Positions 8,327 to 14,092 of a DNA stretch of 14,092 nucleotides are shown here, in pieces. The stretch is taken from NCBI GenBank assembly GCA_017420455.1, contig JAFOJB010000190.1, positions 1 to 14,092 of the forward strand, given 5' to 3'. The notes beneath the pieces were generated by a model. The model was not told where the DNA came from and did not search any database. It was given only the letters and a program-made list of their open reading frames with translations. Made by a program: the position numbers and the translations under genes. This DNA is from Blautia sp. GTDB taxonomy: Bacteria > Bacillota > Clostridia > Lachnospirales > Lachnospiraceae. How positions within the stretch are numbered: position 1 is the first letter of the stretch; every line of letters starts with the position of its first letter.

Positions 8327-8419
8327 CAGGCGCGTCCTGTGTATAGAATCAGTGCGCCCTTATGCAGTCAGAACCGGGACACACCCGGGAGCGAGTAACC
8401 AGTAGAGAGGAGGATTCCA
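8327..8419 (+). promoter_or_regulatory. structured 5' leader of rpmJ with possible kissing loops
   Basis: From the predicted transcription start to the rpmJ GTG there are about 93 bases. GGCGC (8329-8333) pairs with GCGCC (8354-8358), leaving a 20-base loop. CCGGG (8374-8378) pairs with CCCGG (8384-8388) around ACACA. The first loop contains TGTGT (8338-8342), the exact complement of the whole second loop, so a five-pair loop-loop contact is possible. AGAGGAGG (8406-8413) precedes the GTG. A leader this long and structured suggests post-transcriptional control; the ligand or protein is unknown. Confidence 0.5.
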
Positions 8420-8533
8420 GTGAAAGTAAGATCATCTGTAAAACCAATCTGTGAAAAGTGCAAGGTTATCAAAAGAAAAGGATCGATCAGGATCATCTGC
8501 GAAAACCCGAAGCACAAACAGCGCCAGGGATGA
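8420..8533 (+). CDS. rpmJ: 50S ribosomal protein L36, zinc-binding (bL36)
   Basis: L36 is the smallest ribosomal protein and binds 23S rRNA near the base of the L7/L12 stalk region. The 37-residue product begins [20 protein letters not shown] and ends KHKQRQG. C11, C14, C27 and H32 form the zinc site of the zinc-dependent (C+) type. The start is GTG 8420, 6 bases after AGAGGAGG (8406-8413). It lies downstream of a terminator and promoter, and is separated from rpsM by an unusually long non-coding stretch. Confidence 0.96.
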   Translation: MKVRSSVKPICEKCKVIKRKGSIRIICENPKHKQRQG

Positions 8534-8587
8534 TGCATAAAGCATTCCGATGCGCTTTTGATCATGCGGCTGCTTTGTTAACATGTA

Positions 8588-8778
8588 TTGCCTAATACCG
8601 AGAGGCAAGAAGGGCAGAACGCCCTGACATTCGGAAAGGCTGCCGGAACGCCGAAAGGCAGCTGGGCGTATTACCGAGGCGCCCCAATTAGGAATGGAAA
8701 GCTCCGGGCTGATGCATCCCATTTCACCTTGCAGGAATCTGCAAGTGATGTACGCCGCGGGAGGCTTTCAGAAGAAAG
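8588..8778 (+). ncRNA. candidate structured RNA between rpmJ and rpsM (possible rpsM leader)
   Basis: The 269-base gap 8534-8802 has no convincing gene but is dense in perfect stems. They are: TTGCCT/AGGCAA (8588-8593/8603-8608); AGGGC/GCCCT (8611-8615/8621-8625); GGCTGCC/GGCAGCT (8638-8644/8657-8663); GGGCG/CGCCC (8664-8668/8680-8684); AATGG/CCATT (8693-8697/8719-8723); a 10-bp stem with one bulge (8724-8734/8739-8748, GAAT loop); and CTTTC/GAAAG (8765-8769/8774-8778). The first and fourth loops both carry TACCGAG. GGCGTA (8665-8670) is also complementary to TACGCC (8751-8756), so an alternative long-range fold exists. I do not recognise a known riboswitch core. A cis-acting leader for rpsM-rpsK-rpsD-rpoA-rplQ is the likeliest role. 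An open frame at 8588-8782 lacks a binding site. Confidence 0.6.
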
Positions 8779-8802
8779 ATAGAATAATGGAGGAAACAGT
8801 AC

Positions 8803-9171
8803 ATGGCTCGTATAGCTGGTGTAGATTTACCAAGAGAGAAACGCATTGAAATCGGTCTTACTTACATTTATGGAATCGGCAGATCCAGTGCAGATAAGAT
8901 CCTTGCTCAGGCCGGAGTAAATCCGGATATCCGCGTAAGAGATCTTTCAGACGAAGACGTGAAGAAGATCAGTTCTGTCATCGAGGAAACGATGATGGTA
9001 GAAGGTGATCTCAGAAGAGAAGTTGCTCTGAATATCAAGAGACTGCAGGAAATCGGATGCTACAGAGGTATCCGCCATCGTAAAGGCCTTCCGGTTCGCG
9101 GTCAGAAGACCAAGACAAACGCCAGAACACGCAAGGGTCCGAAGAGAACTGTAGCAAACAAGAAGAAATAA
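8803..9171 (+). CDS. rpsM: 30S ribosomal protein S13 (uS13)
   Basis: S13 sits at the top of the 30S head, bridges to L5 and 23S rRNA, and its basic tail reaches P-site tRNA. The 122-residue product starts [20 protein letters not shown] and contains the helix-two-turn-helix region ([20 protein letters not shown], 21-40), RRLQ-type helix and [20 protein letters not shown] (86-104 region). It ends in a lysine-rich tail. GGAGG at 8789-8793 lies 9 bases before ATG 8803. It opens the alpha-operon part and follows the structured gap. Confidence 0.97.
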   Translation: MARIAGVDLPREKRIEIGLTYIYGIGRSSADKILAQAGVNPDIRVRDLSDEDVKKISSVIEETMMVEGDLRREVALNIKRLQEIGCYRGIRHRKGLPVRGQKTKTNARTRKGPKRTVANKKK

Positions 9172-9228
9172 GTAATAGAAATCAAGCAGAAGGAAATAAG
9201 TACAAGGAAAGTGTAGGTTAGTTTTAAA

Positions 9229-9621
9229 ATGGCGAAAGTGACGAAAAGAACGACAAAGCGTCGTGTCAAGAAAAACGTTGAACACGGACAGGCACATATC
9301 CAGTCTTCCTTTAACAATACCATTGTCACTCTTACAGACAATGAAGGAAATGCTCTTTCCTGGGCAAGTGCCGGTGGTCTGGGATTCAGAGGTTCAAGGA
9401 AATCTACCCCTTATGCTGCACAGATGGCTGCAGAGACAGCAACCAAGGCTGCTCTGGTTCATGGCCTGAAGACTGTTGATGTTATGGTAAAGGGTCCGGG
9501 AAGCGGCCGTGAAGCTGCGATCCGTGCTCTGCAGGCATGCGGCCTGGAGGTTACCAGCATCCGCGACGTGACACCGGTTCCCCACAATGGATGCCGTCCA
9601 CCGAAGCGTAGAAGAGTCTGA
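9229..9621 (+). CDS. rpsK: 30S ribosomal protein S11 (uS11)
   Basis: S11 is in the 30S platform, near the E site and the anti-Shine-Dalgarno end of 16S rRNA. The 130-residue product shows [18 protein letters not shown] (20-37), [19 protein letters not shown] (47-65), [14 protein letters not shown] (88-101) and the C-terminal [17 protein letters not shown], all diagnostic. The start is ATG 9229. Unlike its neighbours it lacks a good Shine-Dalgarno site: the nearest purine runs are AAGGAAAG (9204-9211) and AGG (9215-9217), too far or too short. It may depend on rpsM translation. Confidence 0.97.
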   Translation: MAKVTKRTTKRRVKKNVEHGQAHIQSSFNNTIVTLTDNEGNALSWASAGGLGFRGSRKSTPYAAQMAAETATKAALVHGLKTVDVMVKGPGSGREAAIRALQACGLEVTSIRDVTPVPHNGCRPPKRRRV

Positions 9622-9639
9622 TTAGGAGGTTATTGAGAA

Positions 9640-10233
9640 ATGGCAGTAAATAGAGTTCCTGTCCTGAAGAGATGCAGATCACTGGGCCTGGATCCCATGT
9701 ATCTTGGTATAGATAAAAAATCCACCAGACAGCTGAAACGTGCCAACCGGAAGGTATCCGAGTACGGCCTGCAGCTGAAAGAAAAGCAGAAAGCAAAATT
9801 CATCTACGGCGTTCTGGAAAAACCCTTCCATAATTATTATCTGAAGGCCGTCAGAATGTCCGGAGCTACCGGCGAGAACCTTATGGTCATGCTGGAGAGC
9901 AGACTGGACAACGTTATTTATCGTCTTGGGTTTGCCAGAACCAGAAGAGAGGCACGTCAGATCGTAGATCACAGACATGTTCTTGTAAATGGAAAGATCG
10001 TGAACATTCCCTCTTATCTGGTAAAGGCAGGAGACGAGATCGAGATCAAAGAAAGAGCAAAGAGCTCCGAGAGATACAAACAGATCCTGGAAGTGACAGG
10101 CGGAAGACTTGTTCCTGCATGGCTGGATGTAGATCAGGAGAATCTGAAGGGAACGGTCAGAGAATTGCCCACCAGAGAAGCAATCGATGTTCCCGTTGAC
10201 GAAATGCTTATCGTCGAGTTGTACTCCAAGTAA
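9640..10233 (+). CDS. rpsD: 30S ribosomal protein S4, zinc-free type (uS4)
   Basis: S4 nucleates 30S assembly by binding a five-helix junction in 16S rRNA, and forms the mRNA entry helicase with S3 and S5. In E. coli it represses its own alpha operon, and in Bacillus subtilis its own gene. The 197-residue product has the N-terminal domain ([15 protein letters not shown], then [20 protein letters not shown]) and an S4 RNA-binding domain at about 84-136 ([20 protein letters not shown], then [14 protein letters not shown]). Only one cysteine (C12) is present near the N terminus, so this is the form without a zinc knuckle. AGGAGGT at 9624-9630 precedes ATG 9640. It is the prime candidate for a regulator of the structured gap upstream of rpsM. 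Confidence 0.97.
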   Translation: MAVNRVPVLKRCRSLGLDPMYLGIDKKSTRQLKRANRKVSEYGLQLKEKQKAKFIYGVLEKPFHNYYLKAVRMSGATGENLMVMLESRLDNVIYRLGFARTRREARQIVDHRHVLVNGKIVNIPSYLVKAGDEIEIKERAKSSERYKQILEVTGGRLVPAWLDVDQENLKGTVRELPTREAIDVPVDEMLIVELYSK

Positions 10234-10292
10234 TCCGGATAAAGCACATTCCGCAGGACTTGTTGACCAAAGATATAGGAGGGAATTATATA

Positions 10293-11252
10293 GTGTTTGA
10301 TTTCAACAAACCGAAGATCGAAATTGCTGAGATATCTGAAGACAAGAAGTTTGGCAGATTTGTGGTAGAACCTCTGGAAAGAGGGTATGGCACAACCCTT
10401 GGCAACTCCCTCAGAAGAATTATGCTGTCCTCCCTTCCGGGCGCGGCAGTAAGTCAGGTTAAGATCGATGGTGTTCTTCATGAATTCAGCTCCATTCCCG
10501 GAGTAAAGGAAGATGTCACGGAGATCATCATGAATCTGAAAAGCCTGGCAATCAAAAACAACAGCTTGGACAACGATCCGAAGACAGCCTACATCGAGTG
10601 TGAAGGAAAAGGTATTGTCACGGCAGCTGAGATTCAGGCAGATCAGGATATCGAGATCATGAATCCGGAGCAGGTGATTGCAACCTTGAACGGCGGGAAG
10701 GATTGCCGGCTGACCATGGAGCTTACGATCACCAAAGGGCGCGGCTATGTCAGCGCCGACAAGGGCAAGACGGATGATATGCCGATCGGCGTTCTTGCGG
10801 TAGATGCGATCTATACTCCTGTGGACAGAGTAAACATGATCGTGGAAAATACCCGTGTAGGCCAGGTTACTGATTATGATAAACTGACACTCGATGTTTA
10901 TACAAATGGTACATTGGATCCTGACGAGGCAGTAAGCCTTGCGGCAAAGGTGCTCAGCGAGCATCTGAGCCTGTTCATCGATCTTTCCGAGAACGCGAAA
11001 AACGCGGAAGTCATGATCGAGAAAGAGAACGATGAAAAGGAAAAGGTACGGGAGATGAGTATCGACGAACTGGAGCTTTCGGTTCGTTCTTACAACTGCC
11101 TGAAGAGAGCAGGAATTAACACAGTAGAAGAGCTCTGCAGCAAAACCTCTGATGATATGATGAAGGTCCGGAACCTGGGAAGAAAGTCCCTGGAGGAAGT
11201 TCTCGCGAAGCTGAAAGAACTTGGCCTTCAGCTGCAGCCCTCGGAGGAATAA
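10293..11252 (+). CDS. rpoA: DNA-directed RNA polymerase alpha subunit
   Basis: The alpha subunit dimerises to scaffold RNA polymerase assembly, and its C-terminal domain contacts UP elements and activators. The 319-residue product has the N-terminal assembly domain with [20 protein letters not shown] (23-42), the GVLHEFS block (60-66) and [19 protein letters not shown] (184-202). A charged linker at about 236-255 leads to the C-terminal domain with [20 protein letters not shown] (260-279) and the helix-hairpin-helix [12 protein letters not shown] (292-303). The start is GTG 10293: AGGAGGG (10278-10284 region) is about 9 bases upstream and the protein then begins [10 protein letters not shown]. 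The upstream in-frame TTG at 10260 would read through the binding site. Confidence 0.97.
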   Translation: MFDFNKPKIEIAEISEDKKFGRFVVEPLERGYGTTLGNSLRRIMLSSLPGAAVSQVKIDGVLHEFSSIPGVKEDVTEIIMNLKSLAIKNNSLDNDPKTAYIECEGKGIVTAAEIQADQDIEIMNPEQVIATLNGGKDCRLTMELTITKGRGYVSADKGKTDDMPIGVLAVDAIYTPVDRVNMIVENTRVGQVTDYDKLTLDVYTNGTLDPDEAVSLAAKVLSEHLSLFIDLSENAKNAEVMIEKENDEKEKVREMSIDELELSVRSYNCLKRAGINTVEELCSKTSDDMMKVRNLGRKSLEEVLAKLKELGLQLQPSEE

Positions 11253-11342
11253 AAGGGCTTTTGAGTATACAGCGGGTGCCAGCAGGTTTACAGTAAGTCC
11301 GAACAAGCATGTAGATCTGTCCCGCAGATGGAGGATAAGAAA

Positions 11343-11879
11343 ATGGCAAAGTACAGAAAACTGAGCAGAACAGCTGATCAGAGAAAAGCATTACTTAGGA
11401 ACCAGGTTACCATGCTGCTTTATAGAGGCAAGATCACTACCACTGAAGCAAAGGCAAAAGAGATCCGCAAGATCGCTGAAGGCCTGATCGCCATGGCTGT
11501 TCGTGAGAGAGACAATTTCGAGACCGTTACCGTTACCGCAAAGGTTCCCAGAAAGAACGCGGAAGGCAAAAGGGTGAAAGAGGTTGTAGACGGCAAGAAG
11601 CAGACTGTATATGATGAAGTTCAGAAACAGATCAAAAAGGATGCTCCGAGCAGACTTCATGCCCGCCGTCAGATGCTGAAGGTATTTTATCCGATCAGAG
11701 AAGTGCCTGAGAAGGGTGCTGGAAGAAAGAAAAATACCAAAACTGTAGATCTGGTAGATAAGATGTTTACCGAGATCGCTCCGAAGTACGCGAACCGCAA
11801 CGGCGGTTATACCCGTATCGTAAAGATCGGACCGCGTAAAGGCGATGCCGCGATGGAAGTTATCATCGAGCTGGTATAA
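11343..11879 (+). CDS. rplQ: 50S ribosomal protein L17 (bL17) with lineage insertions
   Basis: L17 lies near the exit-tunnel side of the large subunit beside L22 and L32. The product is 178 residues, against about 120 in Bacillus subtilis. Core blocks are intact: [20 protein letters not shown] (4-23), [12 protein letters not shown] (104-115), and [20 protein letters not shown] with [17 protein letters not shown] (142-178). Two extra segments interrupt them: about 45 residues between roughly 55 and 102, rich in lysine and glutamate, and a shorter one at about 117-135. Long L17 proteins of this kind occur in Lachnospiraceae. GGAGG (11330-11334) is 8 bases before ATG 11343; an in-frame ATG at 11328 overlaps that site and is rejected. 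It is the last gene of the cluster. Confidence 0.95.
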   Translation: MAKYRKLSRTADQRKALLRNQVTMLLYRGKITTTEAKAKEIRKIAEGLIAMAVRERDNFETVTVTAKVPRKNAEGKRVKEVVDGKKQTVYDEVQKQIKKDAPSRLHARRQMLKVFYPIREVPEKGAGRKKNTKTVDLVDKMFTEIAPKYANRNGGYTRIVKIGPRKGDAAMEVIIELV

Positions 11880-11887
11880 GAATATCA

Positions 11888-11920
11888 GGGGGGACGTGGA
11901 TATTTTTCCACGTCCCCTTT
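11888..11920 (+). terminator. intrinsic terminator closing the ribosomal cluster
   Basis: GGGGACGTGGA (11890-11900) and TCCACGTCCCC (11907-11917) form an 11-bp perfect stem around TATTTT, with further G-U and A-U pairs outside (11887-11889 with 11918-11920). The stem is very stable, although the following U-run is only three bases before a C. It begins about 10 bases after the rplQ stop. Confidence 0.88.
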
Positions 11921-11921
11921 C

Positions 11922-11939
11922 AAAATTCAGGCGAATTTT
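11922..11939 (+). repeat. A/T-rich inverted repeat upstream of the surface-protein gene
   Basis: AAAATTC (11922-11928) and GAATTTT (11933-11939) are perfect complements around AGGC. The element starts just two bases after the rplQ terminator and 29 bases before the next start codon. It could be an operator-like site, part of a bipartite terminator, or chance. Convincing -35 and -10 boxes for the next gene are not visible; TAAGAT (11946-11951) is a weak -10 candidate. Confidence 0.35.
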
Positions 11940-11967
11940 ATTCTGTAAGATCAAAGGAAGGAGACAG

Positions 11968-14092
11968 ATGCGTATGAAGAAAAAAATCCTGGCTCTGCTG
12001 CTGGCTGCCGTGATGTCGGCAGCTTCTGTTTCTGTGCCGGCACAGGAGCTTCTTGCCGGTCTGCCGGAAGCGGAAGGAATCTGTGGTCTGGAGGATACAT
12101 CTGCTTCAGAAGCCCTCGAGATGACGGAGGATGCCGGTTTTCAGGATGTGAGGGAGAATACCATTGAAAACAGCGCCTGGCAGTCGGAAGAGGAGACTGC
12201 ACAAGGAAATCCGGACATGATGCAGACGGATGCGGGGGTGTATGGAACACAACGGGAGGGAACAGAACAGGACGCCCTCCTCAGTGAAATGCCGGAGCTT
12301 GACGCCGGGGACTGGCAGGCCGGGCAGGATGAAAATCCGGAAAGTACACAGGAAAAAGTGCCGGACAGCAAGGAGGGAAAACTGCAGGACGCAGCCCCGG
12401 CGGATTCCAGGGAGACCATAGAGCTTCTCTCCGGCGGGGAGAATGAACTGAAGGAGATTTCCACCGGAGTCGCTGCCGCAGCCAGGGTTTCCCTTTCCGC
12501 TGAGCTTCTTACTGCAGAGTCCGAGGAACTGGCCATTGCGTCGAAAAGCAATGGATGGGTCACCGAAGCGGACGGTCAGAAGACCTATTATATCAACGGA
12601 AAGAAGGCAAAAGGCTTCCAGACGATCAAGGGGCTGGTGTATTATTTCGAGCCGGACTCCGGATATCTTCACAAGGGCTGGCTGAAGATTACGACAGACG
12701 GAGTACTGGATACCTATTATATGAGAACCACCAACGGAAGCATGTTCACCGGCATCCGCTCTTCCGCCGGAAAGCTTTATTATTTCCAGAAGAATGGGAA
12801 GCTCCTTCGGAATGCTTCTGAATACAAAATCGGGGACAAGTACTACAATATCGCCGCTTCCGGCGTACTGACAGAGATTCCGGTACCCGGGGCGCCGGAG
12901 CTTGTGAGTGTGGAAAGCAGAAGCTACGATTCCCTGACCTTTACCTGGAAGAGTGTGGCGAATGCCACAAAATACAGGATTTTTTACAAAGAGAAGGGAG
13001 CTTCCCAGTGGAAGAACCTGGGAGATGTGGCCGGCACATCTTTCACGCATCTGAGCTCTTACAGGTTTCCGCTTCATACAGGGACTACCTATGTATATAC
13101 CGCAAGAGCGAAGAACGGTAATATCCTGGGAGGCGTGGACGGGACCGGGATCGAAGGAACTCCTGTACTGAAAACACCGTCCCTTCGTACGGTTCAGTGT
13201 GCTTCCTATAACAGGATGAAGGTTTTCTGGAACGCTGTGGACGGAGCCAACGGGTATGAGGTCTTTCTGAAAAATAACGGAAGCTGGGTATACCTCGGAG
13301 AAACGGATACCCTTTCCTTCTATCATAAAAATACTAAGAAGTATCCGGTCAGTATCGGAAAGCAATATACCTATTCCGTGAAAGCCTGGCGGCTGGTGAA
13401 TGGAAAGAAGGTCTTCAGCGCAATGAATACAAAGGGCTGTACCGGCAAATGCGTGGCAAATACGCCGGTCCTTACCGGACTTTCCGAGGCAGGGGAGAAA
13501 ACCGTGCAGCTTACCTGGAAGACAGCCTCCGGCGCGGATAATTACCGGATCTACCGGATGATCTCCGGTACCGGGAAATGGGTCCAGATCGGCAAAACCG
13601 GAAAATCGGCGGTCAGCTTCACACATGTATCTTCAGAGACATATCCCATCGAATATGGAGTTGATTATATCTATACGGTACGGTCCTACACAGGCAGCAT
13701 CCCGGGAAAGGTAGATATGAACGGCCTCTCCATCTGTCTGGAAGAGCCTGCTCCGCCCATCTCCGCACTGGAACAGGAGATGAATGAAGTGGTAGATGCC
13801 TTTATCGCCCGGGTTTCCAGTGCCAACAGCAGCTCCTATGAGAAGCTGAAGGCCTGCTGGAGCTATTTCATGGGTTCGGATTTCATCCCTTCCATGGAAC
13901 CGGATGTCAGTGAGGAAGGCTGGCAGTACCAGGCCGCGATCGATTATATTACCTATCATGCCGGCGAATGCGCGATGCTTGCCTGCGCCACGGCCGCCTG
14001 CGCGAAGCGTCTGGGATATACCCCTTATGTGTATCACATTCCTTATGATCATTCCTTTGTAATTATCGACGGAATGTACTGGGACAATATGC
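11968..14092 (+). CDS. exported multidomain protein with transglutaminase-like domain, 3' end outside window
   Basis: The frame is open for 708 codons to the window edge. Residues 1-25 look like a signal peptide: basic MRMKKK, hydrophobic ILALLLAAVMSAASVSV, and a probable cut after VPA (25/26). Residues about 26-190 are an acidic, Glu/Gln/Ser-rich, probably unfolded linker. Residues about 195-303 hold aromatic wall- or glucan-binding-like repeats (NGWVTEADGQKTYYINGKK, then KGWLKITTDG, GKLYYFQKNGKLL). Three fibronectin-III-like domains follow at about 308-403, 404-498 and 500-592, each with a Trp in an early strand and a late YxYxVxA-type strand. From about 600 a transglutaminase-like fold begins: GECAML gives a candidate nucleophile C668, and DHSFV a candidate H695. 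The acid may be D706 or lie beyond the window. The substrate is unknown; a surface peptidase or cross-linking role is possible. The start is ATG 11968 or ATG 11974; GGAG at 11960-11963 sits 4 or 10 bases away. It is functionally unrelated to the ribosomal cluster. Confidence 0.85.
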   Translation, partial: MRMKKKILALLLAAVMSAASVSVPAQELLAGLPEAEGICGLEDTSASEALEMTEDAGFQDVRENTIENSAWQSEEETAQGNPDMMQTDAGVYGTQREGTEQDALLSEMPELDAGDWQAGQDENPESTQEKVPDSKEGKLQDAAPADSRETIELLSGGENELKEISTGVAAAARVSLSAELLTAESEELAIASKSNGWVTEADGQKTYYINGKKAKGFQTIKGLVYYFEPDSGYLHKGWLKITTDGVLDTYYMRTTNGSMFTGIRSSAGKLYYFQKNGKLLRNASEYKIGDKYYNIAASGVLTEIPVPGAPELVSVESRSYDSLTFTWKSVANATKYRIFYKEKGASQWKNLGDVAGTSFTHLSSYRFPLHTGTTYVYTARAKNGNILGGVDGTGIEGTPVLKTPSLRTVQCASYNRMKVFWNAVDGANGYEVFLKNNGSWVYLGETDTLSFYHKNTKKYPVSIGKQYTYSVKAWRLVNGKKVFSAMNTKGCTGKCVANTPVLTGLSEAGEKTVQLTWKTASGADNYRIYRMISGTGKWVQIGKTGKSAVSFTHVSSETYPIEYGVDYIYTVRSYTGSIPGKVDMNGLSICLEEPAPPISALEQEMNEVVDAFIARVSSANSSSYEKLKACWSYFMGSDFIPSMEPDVSEEGWQYQAAIDYITYHAGECAMLACATAACAKRLGYTPYVYHIPYDHSFVIIDGMYWDNM

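Noticed and set aside
8539..8559. A terminator-like hairpin just after rpmJ (AAAGCAT, TCCG loop, then ATGCGCTTTT)
   Set aside because: The stem is interrupted by a 2-base bulge, is weak, and only four T residues follow. It may reduce transcription slightly but I would not call a terminator.
8432..8722. A 96-codon minus-strand frame over rpmJ and the structured gap
   Set aside because: It runs antisense through the rpmJ coding sequence, has no binding site and no recognisable motif.
8588..8780. The structured gap as a tandem glycine riboswitch, because of the paired ACCGAG loops
   Set aside because: The conserved glycine-aptamer segments such as the CUCUCAGG-type closing strand are absent, and the surrounding genes have no link to glycine.
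8588..8782. A 64-codon open frame on the + strand starting at TTG 8588 between rpmJ and rpsM
   Set aside because: There is no Shine-Dalgarno site, the start is a rare TTG inside a hairpin stem, the product resembles nothing I know, and the same bases are explained by RNA structure.
10134..11306. A 390-codon minus-strand frame opposite rpoA
   Set aside because: rpoA is certain by motif on the + strand; the antisense product has no coherent domain.
12106..13626. A long minus-strand frame (506 codons) opposite the surface-protein gene
   Set aside because: The + strand frame has a signal peptide, binding site and recognisable domains over the same bases; the antisense product is rich in Cys, His, Ser and Arg and looks like a mirror of codon bias.
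1..14092. CRISPR arrays, tRNA or rRNA genes, insertion sequences or phage attachment sites
   Set aside because: I saw no regularly spaced repeats, cloverleaf with CCA-type acceptor, transposase motif or terminal repeats anywhere in the window.

Overview
The window is the second half of a ribosomal-protein supercluster (end of S10, then spc and alpha) from a Gram-positive anaerobe. The most likely source is a Lachnospiraceae-type member of the Clostridia. The reasons are the gene order (rplP through rplQ, with secY, adk, map, infA and rpmJ inside), the zinc-ribbon S14 (RpsZ), the short S4 without an N-terminal zinc knuckle, an L17 with long internal insertions, strong AGGAGG Shine-Dalgarno sites, and a downstream surface protein with cell-wall-binding-like repeats. 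All genes are on the + strand.

Layout. 1-6395: a compact array rplP (5' end cut off by the window), rpmC, rpsQ, rplN, rplX, rplE, rpsZ, rpsH, rplF, rplR, rpsE, rpmD, rplO, secY. 6396-8195: adk, map and infA, with hairpins in the secY-adk and map-infA gaps; the small KOW-domain gene often found between map and infA is absent. 8196-8419: a clear intrinsic terminator after infA, then a strong-looking promoter with an A-rich UP-like tract and a structured leader. 8420-11879: rpmJ, a 269-base non-coding and highly structured gap, then rpsM, rpsK, rpsD, rpoA and rplQ. 11880-11920: an 11-bp terminator hairpin that closes the cluster. 11968 to the end: an unrelated exported protein with a signal peptide, an acidic linker, wall-binding-like repeats, three fibronectin-III-like domains and a transglutaminase-like domain, cut off by the window end.

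How it works together. The genes supply large- and small-subunit proteins, the SecY channel that docks on translating ribosomes, adenylate kinase, the peptidase that trims initiator methionine, initiation factor 1, and the RNA polymerase alpha subunit. The terminator-promoter pair at 8217-8320 suggests that rpmJ-rpsM-rpsK-rpsD-rpoA-rplQ can be transcribed as a separate unit. The two structured RNA segments flanking rpmJ are then the natural places for autogenous control, by analogy with S4-mediated control in other bacteria.

The least ordinary part is the RNA at about 8588-8778. It has a chain of hairpins, two of them presenting the same UACCGAG loop, and a segment that can pair either locally or with a site 80 bases downstream, just before the rpsM ribosome binding site. 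I do not recognise it as a known riboswitch or ribosomal leader class. All structures here were read by eye; no folding program or database search was run.
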